From the NCBI GenBank assembly GCA_900554205.1, contig USGM01000063.1, positions 1 through 18,610 of the forward strand: DNA of 18,610 nt, given 5' to 3'. The position numbers and the translations under genes are program-made. Positions 1 through 6,129 of the stretch are shown one piece after another (the stretch's first letter is position 1; each line of letters begins with the position of its first letter). Below the pieces are notes generated by a model. The model saw only the letters and a list, made by a program, of their open reading frames with translations, was not told the DNA's origin and made no database searches. This DNA comes from an uncultured Lachnospiraceae bacterium. GTDB taxonomy: Bacteria; Bacillota; Clostridia; Lachnospirales; Lachnospiraceae.

Positions 1-143
1 TCGGTTACCAGTTCGTAAACTTCGGCAAGATGACCGACTTCATCAAGAAGGGTGATGATCCTACCACCGCATACGAGAAGTCCAAGGGACAGTATGGCCG
101 CGTGGATGATGCTGTAAAGATCATTGATCCCAGAAAAGAATAA
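1..143 (+). CDS. C-terminal end of a gene cut by the window edge, possibly NifU-like Fe-S scaffold protein
   Basis: An open frame entering from the left (codons in phase with base 3) gives 46 residues ending KIIDPRKE before TAA at 141-143. The visible piece is charged, soluble and lacks a recognisable motif, so it cannot be identified by itself. The only clue is context: it lies 25 bp ahead of a GGGtGRT-family gene, and as I recall such genes in Clostridia often follow an iron-sulfur cluster assembly scaffold (NifU-like) gene. The close spacing and absence of a terminator suggest one transcript. The reading frame is secure and its codon use resembles that of the next gene; the product name is an inference. 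Confidence 0.5.
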   Translation, partial: GYQFVNFGKMTDFIKKGDDPTTAYEKSKGQYGRVDDAVKIIDPRKE

Positions 144-168
144 AAAAGGATAAAGGAGGACAGGAAAA

Positions 169-1179
169 ATGGCTTTATTTGAATCATATGAAAGACGTAT
201 TGATAAAATTACTGCTGTATTGAACAGCTATGGTATCTCCTCTATCGAAGAAGCAGAGAAGATTACCAAGGATGCAGGTCTGGATGTCTATGAGCAGGTG
301 AAGAAGATCCAGCCGATCTGTTTTGAGAATGCATGCTGGGCATACACCGTAGGTGCTGCCATCGCAATCAAGAAGGGCTGCCGCAAGGCATCCGAGGCTG
401 CGGCTGCAATCGGTGAGGGACTTCAGTCCTTCTGTATCCCCGGTTCCGTAGCTGACACCCGTAAGGTTGGTCTTGGACACGGCAACCTTGGCAAGATGCT
501 TCTGGAAGAGGATACAGACTGCTTCTGTTTCCTTGCAGGTCATGAGTCCTTTGCAGCAGCAGAGGGTGCAATCGGTATCGCAGAGAAGGCAAACAAGGTT
601 CGTCAGAAGCCTCTGCGCGTTATCCTGAACGGTCTCGGAAAGGATGCAGCAAAGATCATTTCCCGTATCAATGGCTTTACCTTTGTTGAGACTGAGTACG
701 ATCCCTACACCAACACGGTCAAGGAGATCGAGAGAATCGCTTACTCCGAGGGACTTCGTTCCAAGGTAAACTGCTATGGCGCTAACAGCGTTCCCGAAGG
801 TGTTGCAATCATGTGGAAGGAGAACGTAGACGTTTCCATTACCGGTAACTCCACCAACCCGACCAGATTCCAGCATCCTGTAGCAGGTACTTATAAGAAG
901 GAGAGAATCGAAGCCGGCAAGAAGTACTTCTCCGTTGCATCCGGCGGCGGTACAGGACGTACCCTGCATCCCGATAACATGGCTGCAGGCCCTGCTTCCT
1001 ACGGCTTTACCGATACGCTTGGACGTATGCACTCCGATGCACAGTTCGCAGGTTCTTCCTCCGTTCCGGCTCACGTTGAGATGATGGGTCTGATCGGAAT
1101 GGGTAACAACCCGATGGTTGGCGCTACGGTAGCTGTTGCCGTATCCATCGAGGAAGCTGCTAAGGCAGGCAAGTTCTAA
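169..1179 (+). CDS. GGGtGRT-family protein of unknown function
   Basis: A 336-residue soluble protein, about the usual size for the GGGtGRT family (as I recall, Pfam PF14057). The family signature SGGGTGRTLHP is at residues 258-268 and is followed by a conserved-looking region containing GRMHSDAQFAGSS. Seven cysteines are present (51, 56, 71, 89, 118, 120, 202), with CFC at 118-120, but no classical Fe-S binding motif is obvious. No signal peptide or membrane segment is seen. The start is supported by AAGGAGGA at 153-160, nine bases before ATG. Codons are strongly biased (ATC, AAG, GCA), suggesting high expression. A strong terminator follows. The biochemical role is unknown; pairing with a NifU-like scaffold would hint at Fe-S or sulfur metabolism, but this is inference. 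Confidence 0.88.
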   Translation: MALFESYERRIDKITAVLNSYGISSIEEAEKITKDAGLDVYEQVKKIQPICFENACWAYTVGAAIAIKKGCRKASEAAAAIGEGLQSFCIPGSVADTRKVGLGHGNLGKMLLEEDTDCFCFLAGHESFAAAEGAIGIAEKANKVRQKPLRVILNGLGKDAAKIISRINGFTFVETEYDPYTNTVKEIERIAYSEGLRSKVNCYGANSVPEGVAIMWKENVDVSITGNSTNPTRFQHPVAGTYKKERIEAGKKYFSVASGGGTGRTLHPDNMAAGPASYGFTDTLGRMHSDAQFAGSSSVPAHVEMMGLIGMGNNPMVGATVAVAVSIEEAAKAGKF

Positions 1180-1203
1180 TAATATCTAAAAAACAATTTT
1201 TGA

Positions 1204-1244
1204 GGACAAACCAAGTCGCGGTAGGCATGGTTTGTCCTTTTTTT
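1204..1244 (+). terminator. Rho-independent terminator after the GGGtGRT gene
   Basis: A perfect 10-bp stem, GGACAAACCA (1204-1213) paired with TGGTTTGTCC (1228-1237), encloses a 14-nt loop and is followed by seven T residues (1238-1244). It closes the upstream transcription unit, and the base composition falls sharply just after it. Confidence 0.93.
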
Positions 1245-1286
1245 GCAAAGTCCGAGGTTGAATCGTGGCCTTGTAAATAAATATTT

Positions 1287-1344
1287 CTAACAAAAAGCAT
1301 TGAATACTAACAAAACAAATGTTAGAATAAAGTAAAAATGTTAA
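1287..1344. promoter_or_regulatory. Symmetric four-site operator overlapping the AbiE-like promoter
   Basis: Two direct copies of CTAACA (1287-1292, 1307-1312) face two inverted copies, TGTTAG (1320-1325) and TGTTAA (1339-1344). Spacing is 20 bp on the left and 19 bp on the right, so the whole array is symmetric about position 1316. The inner pair straddles the -10 region and spacer of the promoter at 1300-1328. This is the geometry expected for autorepression by a dimeric or tetrameric HTH protein, probably the downstream gene product. The repeats are seen directly; binding is inferred. Confidence 0.65.
1300..1328 (+). promoter_or_regulatory. Sigma-A-type promoter of the AbiE-like pair
   Basis: TTGAAT (1300-1305), a 17-bp spacer, and TAGAAT (1323-1328) match the -35 and -10 consensus at 4/6 and 5/6 positions. 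Initiation near 1335 would give a leader of roughly 20 nt before the start codon at 1357. The inner operator pair overlaps the spacer and the -10 box. Confidence 0.7.
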
Positions 1345-1356
1345 AGGATGTTTTCT

Positions 1357-2316
1357 ATGAAAAAATATTTGGCGGAGATATTTGGAGCAAGGGTTGAAAT
1401 TGAAAATTGGAATGGTAAGAATAAATTGCCACTTTTTTTGCGAAATAAGAGAGAGTATTTTGTGCTTTCGCTAGAAAATGTACAGAGTGTTTTAATGAAG
1501 AATAATTCGGATAACTTTAATGTGTCCGTTTTTAAAAAAGAAATGCAAGAAATTGAAAAATATGCCGAAATGTCAGTTATATTGTGGCTGGATGCTGTTT
1601 CTACTTATCAGAGGAATGCATTAATTAAAAATAGAATTCCATTCATTGTACCAAATTCGCAAATTTATGTACCAGAATTAGGAATGAGCCTAAAGGAATT
1701 TTGTGCAGGTAAGAGAGAAAAAGTTGAAAAATTATCTGCCTCTACACAGTTTTTACTCTTATATTTTATTTACCAAAAGAAACAAGCGGAAAGAAGCCAA
1801 TCAGAGCTTGCGGAATACCTTAATATGTCAGCCATGAATGTTAGTAGAGCTGTACAGGAACTGCAGGAACTTGGTTTACTGGAAACCCGAAAGGAAGGAA
1901 CTAGTAAAATAATTAAGGCTGTAGCAACCGGTAAGGAGTTGTATCAGCTTTCGAGCGTGTACCTGCAGTCGCCGGTTCAGAAAAGAATATATGTGAGTCT
2001 TAGGAATTTTGATATGAATCTACCTATTGCCGGAGAAACAGCTCTGGCAAAAAAAAGTCTATTGAATTATCCTAAATGTAAAGTTTTTGCTATGGATAAG
2101 AAGTTGCTAAAGAATATTCCGAAGGAAGCAATAGTCGAACCTAAGCTTATGACAGGTACTGATTACGTGGAAATTGAATTGTGGAAATATGATCCTTCAG
2201 TTTATGCCTTTGACGATGTAGTAGACATAGTGTCATTGGTACAAAGCCTTAAAAATGTAGAAAATGAACGGATAGAAATACAGGTAGAGGAGATCATGGA
2301 GGAATACAAATGGTAA
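1357..2316 (+). CDS. AbiEi-like winged-helix regulator, putative antitoxin
   Basis: A 319-residue soluble protein with a MarR-like winged helix-turn-helix at about residues 130-190: SELAEYLNMSAMNVSRAVQELQELGLL is the HTH core, followed by a wing. The N-terminal ~125 residues are not recognised. The C-terminal half contains AGETALAKKSLL, reminiscent of the G-x-x-AL element in AbiEi-type antitoxins. In known AbiE systems AbiEi represses its own promoter and counteracts the AbiEii nucleotidyltransferase; the gene order here is the same. I chose ATG 1357 because AAAGG at 1343-1347 sits nine bases upstream, while the earlier in-frame ATG at 1348 abuts that site. The wHTH is central rather than N-terminal as in classical AbiEi, so this may be a distinct antitoxin type. 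The gene is AT-rich compared with the flanks. Confidence 0.72.
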   Translation: MKKYLAEIFGARVEIENWNGKNKLPLFLRNKREYFVLSLENVQSVLMKNNSDNFNVSVFKKEMQEIEKYAEMSVILWLDAVSTYQRNALIKNRIPFIVPNSQIYVPELGMSLKEFCAGKREKVEKLSASTQFLLLYFIYQKKQAERSQSELAEYLNMSAMNVSRAVQELQELGLLETRKEGTSKIIKAVATGKELYQLSSVYLQSPVQKRIYVSLRNFDMNLPIAGETALAKKSLLNYPKCKVFAMDKKLLKNIPKEAIVEPKLMTGTDYVEIELWKYDPSVYAFDDVVDIVSLVQSLKNVENERIEIQVEEIMEEYKW

Positions 2317-3062
2317 TAGGATTGAAGGCTCTTAGAGAAGCGTTTAAGGGGTACGAGGATTGCTATACGATTATCGGGGGTACTGCTTGTGATATTCTGA
2401 TGAGCAAGGCAAATCTTGATTTCCGCGCAACTAAGGATATTGATATGATATTGCTGATCGAAAACAGACTTGAAGAATTTGGAGAGATATTATGGAAATT
2501 CATTAAGGCCGGGGCATACAAATGTGGATGGAAAAACTCTGAAAGGTTGCATTTTTATCGATTCACAGAGCCACAGAATTCAAATTATCCAATAATGATA
2601 GAATTGTTTTCAAAAGACCCGGGGTATCAGTTACATGAGAGTGATATGGTAATTACTCCACTACATATTTCGGATGAAGTATCCAGCCTCTCAGCAATAA
2701 TGCTGAATGATGATTACTACGAATTTATGATGAGTGGAAGAAAAGTAGTGAACGGTATTGGAATTCTTGGAGCGGAGCATCTGATTCCATTTAAGATGAG
2801 GGCATGGTTAGACCTTTGCAGACGAAAAAGCGAAGGTGAGCATGTGAATTCATCTGATATTAAAAAGCATAAAAATGATGTGTTCCGTTTGATGAATATA
2901 ATAAATCCGGATGAGGTAATTATTACACCGGAGACAGTAAAGGACGACGTCAGACAGTTTATTGCAAAGATGCCGGAGGAACATATTAATATGAAGAATA
3001 TTGGACTTGATATGGAATTAGATGCAGCGTTAGCTACATTATCCAATATGTATTCAGTATAG
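2310..3062 (+). CDS. AbiEii/AbiGii-type nucleotidyltransferase, putative toxin
   Basis: A 250-residue protein with a DNA polymerase-beta-like nucleotidyltransferase core. IIGGTACDIL (residues 21-30) supplies the GG motif and TKDIDMIL (41-48) the paired metal-binding aspartates D43 and D45. E98 in IMIELF is a candidate third carboxylate. A later segment (about 158-196, including IPFKMRAWLDL and KKHKNDVFRL) resembles the lysine-rich helical motif of AbiEii proteins. AbiEii-type toxins transfer nucleotides, and some relatives modify tRNA; the target here is unknown. The gene overlaps the upstream regulator by 7 bp (2310-2316), and GGAGGA at 2298-2303 supports the ATG. That tight coupling fits a toxin-antitoxin operon. 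No terminator is obvious downstream. Confidence 0.82.
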   Translation: MVIGLKALREAFKGYEDCYTIIGGTACDILMSKANLDFRATKDIDMILLIENRLEEFGEILWKFIKAGAYKCGWKNSERLHFYRFTEPQNSNYPIMIELFSKDPGYQLHESDMVITPLHISDEVSSLSAIMLNDDYYEFMMSGRKVVNGIGILGAEHLIPFKMRAWLDLCRRKSEGEHVNSSDIKKHKNDVFRLMNIINPDEVIITPETVKDDVRQFIAKMPEEHINMKNIGLDMELDAALATLSNMYSV

Positions 3063-3150
3063 AATTAGATGCCTCTCTTTTTCGTGCAGATAATGAGAGG
3101 AAAAAGTTAAAATTTATAAGTATACTTACTTTGATGATAGGAGCAGAAAA

Positions 3151-3282
3151 ATGGAGTGGATTGAAAGATTAAACCTTGCAATTACCTATATAGAAGAACA
3201 TTTGAGGGATGATATTGATTATGAGCAGCTCGGAAAAATTGCCTGCTGTTCTGCATATCATTTTCAGAGAATGATACGATGA
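3151..3282 (+). pseudogene. Truncated AraC-family regulator, N-terminal HTH remnant
   Basis: An ATG at 3151, preceded by AGGAGC (3139-3144), opens a 43-codon frame beginning MEWIERLNLAITYIEEHL and ending HFQRMIR before TGA at 3280-3282. This matches the start of AraC/XylS-type proteins whose N-terminal HTH reads roughly YEQLxxIAxCSxYHFQRMF. A complete regulator would be several hundred residues, and the second HTH and effector domain are missing. The break occurs exactly after the first HTH, and the following bases carry stops in all forward frames before a different gene fragment begins. It is probably a deletion remnant rather than a functional micro-regulator. Confidence 0.75.
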
Positions 3283-3358
3283 GTATGAATTGTCGTACAG
3301 AGAAAATGCGTAAGTTTCCCAAGAGGGATTTAGTACCCCTTATGATTCATGACATCTG

Positions 3359-3667
3359 TTGAAACTTACCCTTGTGGGAGAGGATTATATCAGTATTAAA
3401 TATAACGACATCTCTTATATGGGCGGTGCTCACCCTTATTCTTATTTCGACGGTATTACCATAGACTGCGAAACCGGGAAGGAGATAACGGCAGCTGAGC
3501 TCTTAGGGAAAGACAGCGACGAAATTTTACAGCAGGTAAGTGATGAAATGGGGCTGGACACAGTTGCTTCATGGGACGAGGTAGATTTTTATCTGACCGA
3601 CTCAACCATTGTTTTCTTTTACCGGATGCCGAACTATTGGGAAGATGTAGTATGGGAATGGAGATAA
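3359..3667 (+). pseudogene. DUF3298-like C-terminal fragment
   Basis: A frame with no good start (TTG at 3359, a stop at 3350-3352, no ribosome site) encodes about 102 residues. It contains YMGGAHPYSYFDGITID (about 21-37) followed by TGKEITAAELLGK, the characteristic GGAH and FD..TGK pattern of DUF3298 domains found in RsiV-like and other secreted Firmicute proteins. A full DUF3298 protein normally has an N-terminal membrane anchor and a preceding DUF4163-like domain, all absent. It lies directly downstream of the AraC remnant, suggesting a deletion joined two unrelated gene pieces. Function is unlikely. Confidence 0.68.
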
Positions 3668-3695
3668 AATAGATCCACGGGGCATAACAATGGTC

Positions 3696-3772
3696 AGAAA
3701 AAATGTATATTTCTGAGCATATTAGCTAAGAAAAAATGTTAAATATATAATTGAATAGCCAAGAAAAAATGT
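3696..3772 (+). repeat. Three AGAAAAAATGT repeats at exact 33-bp spacing
   Basis: AGAAAAAATGT occurs at 3696-3706, 3729-3739 and 3762-3772. Copies 2 and 3 extend leftwards as TAGCTA / TAGCCA. The rest of each 33-bp unit is only loosely similar. The third copy lies between the -35 and -10 boxes of the promoter before the DUF4143 gene. It could be a duplicated promoter segment or a phased binding-site array. Confidence 0.6.
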
Positions 3773-3780
3773 GATATACT
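3751..3780 (+). promoter_or_regulatory. Putative promoter abutting the DUF4143 ATPase frame
   Basis: TTGAAT (3751-3756), an 18-bp spacer and TATACT (3775-3780) form a good sigma-A promoter. The first ATG of the downstream frame (3784) is only 4 bp after the -10 box, so transcription would begin at or inside that codon. There is no room for a leader or ribosome site. Confidence 0.55.
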
Positions 3781-3783
3781 AAT

Positions 3784-5004
3784 ATGCGTGGAAGGCAGGT
3801 TGGAAAAACTTGGTTAATGAAAGAGTTTGGCCGTATTTGTTATAAAAAGGTTGCTTATGTATCTTTCTACAATAATAAACGAATGAATGATGTCTTTCAG
3901 ATGGATTTTGATGTACAGAGAATAATTATGAATCTGAATATTGAGTCAGGGGTAACGATTACCCCGGGTGATACACTGGTAATTTTGGACGAAATTCAAG
4001 ATACGCCGAGAGTGTTGGAATCTTTAAAGTATTTTTGTGAGGAGGCACCGGAATATCATGTTGTAGCAGCCGGATCATTGTTAGGGGTGGCGATTCATGA
4101 AGTCGTTTCCTATCCAGTGGGAAAGGTAGATATATTAGATCTTTATCCTCTGAATTTTCGAGAATTTTTGTGCGCCATGGATGAGAAACCTTTATCGGAT
4201 GCACTTTCCACAAAGGACTATACATTAATTGACAATTTCGCAGATAAATATCTTTTTTGGGTTAAAAATTACTATTATACCGGCGGTATGCCGGCGGTGG
4301 TAAAAGCTTTTAGCATTCAGAAAGATTATAAAGAGGTTCGCCAGATACAGGATGATATTGTGAGACAATATGAGGCTGATTTTGGCAAACATATAGATTC
4401 CAGAACACTGCCCAGAATAAGGATGGTATGGGATTCCATCCCTATGCAGCTCGCCAAGGAAAACAAAAAATTCTTTTTTGGTCAGATAAAGAAGGGTGCG
4501 CGAAGCGGTGACTATGAAATAGCAATTCAATGGCTGTTAGACTGCGGACTGATTCACAAAGTAAGCCGTGTGAATGAGCCACATATGCCGTTAAAGGCAT
4601 ATAAAAGCCTGAATGCCTATAAGATCTTTATGTTGGATGTCGGTCTGCTGGGCGCGTTAAGTGAACTAAACGCAGAATCTATAATAGAAGGAAATGATAT
4701 TTTTGTAGAGTTTAAAGGGGCTCTTACCGAGCAATATGTCTTGCAACAACTAATATCAGATACGGATTATACTCCTTATTATTTTGGAACGGAAAAAGCT
4801 ACTTTTGAACAGGATTTTCTGATTCAGAAGGAGAATCGCATTGTCCCTATTGAAGTAAAAGCAGATGCAAATATTCATTCACAGAGCCTTAAAGCCTATT
4901 GTGACAAATTTCATCCGGAGGAGGCAGTACGTTTTTCAACAAAAAAGTATGTAGATCAAGGATGGATGAAGAATATCCCACTATATGCAGTTTGCAATCT
5001 GTAA
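3784..5004 (+). pseudogene. AAA_14/DUF4143 ATPase, N-terminally truncated
   Basis: The frame encodes 406 residues of an AAA-type ATPase with a C-terminal DUF4143 domain. Walker A remains as RGRQVGKTW (residues 2-10), Walker B is VILDE (66-70), and AAGSLLG (95-101) is a sensor-like motif. The C-terminal domain shows EQYVLQQL, D344 and IEVKA (356-360), a PD-(D/E)XK nuclease-like arrangement. Relatives I know begin about 25-30 residues earlier and read RGARQVGKTW at the P-loop, so here the N-terminal segment and one alanine codon appear lost and the first P-loop glycine is displaced. A stop lies immediately upstream in frame (3772-3774), and a promoter -10 box abuts the first codon. The rest of the frame is intact over 1.2 kb, so decay is recent, or an unusual leaderless product is made. 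Cellular role of the family is poorly known. Confidence 0.72.
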
Positions 5005-5025
5005 CGTGATTTATCCACCTTCCTA

Positions 5026-5055
5026 TTTACTTTACACCGACAGTAATGTTATAAT
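5026..5055 (+). promoter_or_regulatory. Putative promoter of the DUF4190 operon
   Basis: A perfect TATAAT at 5050-5055 is preceded at 18 bp by TTTACT (5026-5031). Initiation near 5062 would produce a leader of about 130 nt containing the hairpins at 5093-5173. Confidence 0.55.
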
Positions 5056-5092
5056 ACTATTGTACTTAAAAAAACATAGAGAATGGTGAAAA

Positions 5093-5173
5093 GATTGAAA
5101 AATATAGAATTTTTCAATCACGAGATTTGTGTCGGCGCACGCTTGACACAAACTCGTTATGCGCAAAGAGCGC
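5093..5173 (+). promoter_or_regulatory. Hairpin-rich 5' leader or repeat element ahead of the DUF4190 gene
   Basis: Three consecutive inverted repeats lie between promoter and ribosome site. The first is a perfect 11-bp stem, GATTGAAAAAT (5093-5103) with ATTTTTCAATC (5109-5119). The second is a 13-bp stem with one bulged A, 5120-5133 with 5145-5157. The third is a short GCGC pair at 5161-5164 and 5170-5173. None is followed by a T tract. The block may be a regulatory leader, an attenuator-like fold or a dispersed intergenic repeat. Confidence 0.55.
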
Positions 5174-5193
5174 GCGTGGAAATGGAGGAAAAT

Positions 5194-5664
5194 ATGGACG
5201 AACAGAATTACGAAAACGGACAGTTCAACCAGAACGAGTCCCAGCCAACAGGAAATGTACAGCAAGGCGGAAGCAACTATCAGGATTACACGAACATGCA
5301 GTATCAGGCTCCTTACGACTATAATTCAGGGGATTCTGACAAGGCAAACGGCATGCAGATCGCAAGCCTCGTGCTCGGCATCATCGGAATTCCGGCGTGC
5401 TGCTGTTATGGTGTGCCCGGCGTGCTGTTCGGTATCATTGGATTGATACTGGCGATTGTCGGAAACAAGAGAAGCCGGAACAAGGGAATCGGTATTGCAG
5501 GTCTTGTTTGTTCCATTATAGCGATTGTTTTCGGCGCTATAGTTTCAGTGTACTACATATATGTTCTGCAGGCTTTTGGCCCCCTTATTCAGAGAGTGAT
5601 GAACGGCGAGATCACTTATGAAGAGATGATGCAGGAACTGATGCAGGAGTACGGAACTTATTAA
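5194..5664 (+). CDS. DUF4190-domain small membrane protein
   Basis: A 156-residue membrane protein. Residues 1-52 are hydrophilic and rich in Asn, Gln, Tyr and Asp, with several NxxQ/YQ-type low-complexity stretches. Residues 55-89 form a hydrophobic hairpin with a CCC triplet at 69-71, and 99-123 a further membrane segment; the repeated GIIGL/GIAGL small-residue pattern is typical of DUF4190. A short acidic, methionine-rich tail follows (EEMMQELMQEYGTY). I chose ATG 5194, five bases after GGAGG at 5184-5188. ATG 5083 would add 37 residues read through the hairpin leader and lacks a ribosome site; ATG 5182 overlaps the site. The gene is followed after 5 bp by a DUF2752 gene. The function of the family is unknown. 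Confidence 0.82.
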   Translation: MDEQNYENGQFNQNESQPTGNVQQGGSNYQDYTNMQYQAPYDYNSGDSDKANGMQIASLVLGIIGIPACCCYGVPGVLFGIIGLILAIVGNKRSRNKGIGIAGLVCSIIAIVFGAIVSVYYIYVLQAFGPLIQRVMNGEITYEEMMQELMQEYGTY

Positions 5665-5669
5665 AATCT

Positions 5670-6107
5670 ATGCAAAATATGGAAAAAGTGAAAAAACAAG
5701 CTACACTGGAAGATGAACTTTTTCAAATCGGAATTGCAGCACTGGCGGCAGTAATTATGCTGGCAGTGCTGTATCTATGTCTGCTTCGCAAAATACTCCC
5801 GCCAGTTCCCTGTTTCTTTTCATCTGTAATTGGCATCTACTGTCCGGGCTGTGGCGGGACGAGAGCATTAATCGCCATGCTTCATGGACATTTCCTGAAA
5901 GCTCTGTGGTATCACCCGCTCATTCCTTATCTGGTATTTATTTATTGCGGCTTCATGCTGACGCAGGGACTGAGCCGCCTTGGCTTTAAGAGAGTCAGGC
6001 CATGGAAGTTCCATTACTGGTATCTGTGGGGTGGTCTGATTCTGCTGATCGTGAATTTTATCCTGAAAAATGTTTTGCGTTTGGGCTTTGGGATTTTAAT
6101 GGACTGA
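5670..6107 (+). CDS. DUF2752 family membrane protein
   Basis: A 145-residue integral membrane protein with the DUF2752 signature CPGCGGTRA at residues 58-66. Membrane segments are predicted at about 20-40, 78-100 and 116-134, with the signature at the end of a further hydrophobic stretch near 48-57. The start lies 5 bp after the DUF4190 stop without a convincing ribosome site, so translation is probably coupled to the upstream gene. The family has no established function that I know of; the paired cysteines resemble a redox or metal site but this is unproven. DUF4190 or TM2-type genes are familiar neighbours of DUF2752, supporting a shared membrane role. Confidence 0.85.
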   Translation: MQNMEKVKKQATLEDELFQIGIAALAAVIMLAVLYLCLLRKILPPVPCFFSSVIGIYCPGCGGTRALIAMLHGHFLKALWYHPLIPYLVFIYCGFMLTQGLSRLGFKRVRPWKFHYWYLWGGLILLIVNFILKNVLRLGFGILMD

Positions 6108-6129
6108 CAAAGGAGAAGGTACAAATAAA

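Noticed and set aside
184..1074. Long antisense frame of 296 codons opposite the GGGtGRT gene
   Set aside because: It is Cys- and Leu-rich with no domain or ribosome site and mirrors a codon-biased gene that carries the family signature on the plus strand.
3072..3100. CCTCTC/GAGAGG hairpin after the nucleotidyltransferase gene as a terminator
   Set aside because: The stem is only 6 bp with a long loop and is followed by A residues rather than T residues on the plus strand.
3696..3772. Short CRISPR-like array
   Set aside because: Only three 11-bp A-rich units with degenerate 22-bp fillers are present, one lying inside a promoter, with no cas genes nearby.
5083..5193. N-terminal extension of the DUF4190 protein from ATG 5083
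   Set aside because: It would translate the hairpin leader, has no ribosome site, and the GGAGG at 5184-5188 points to ATG 5194.
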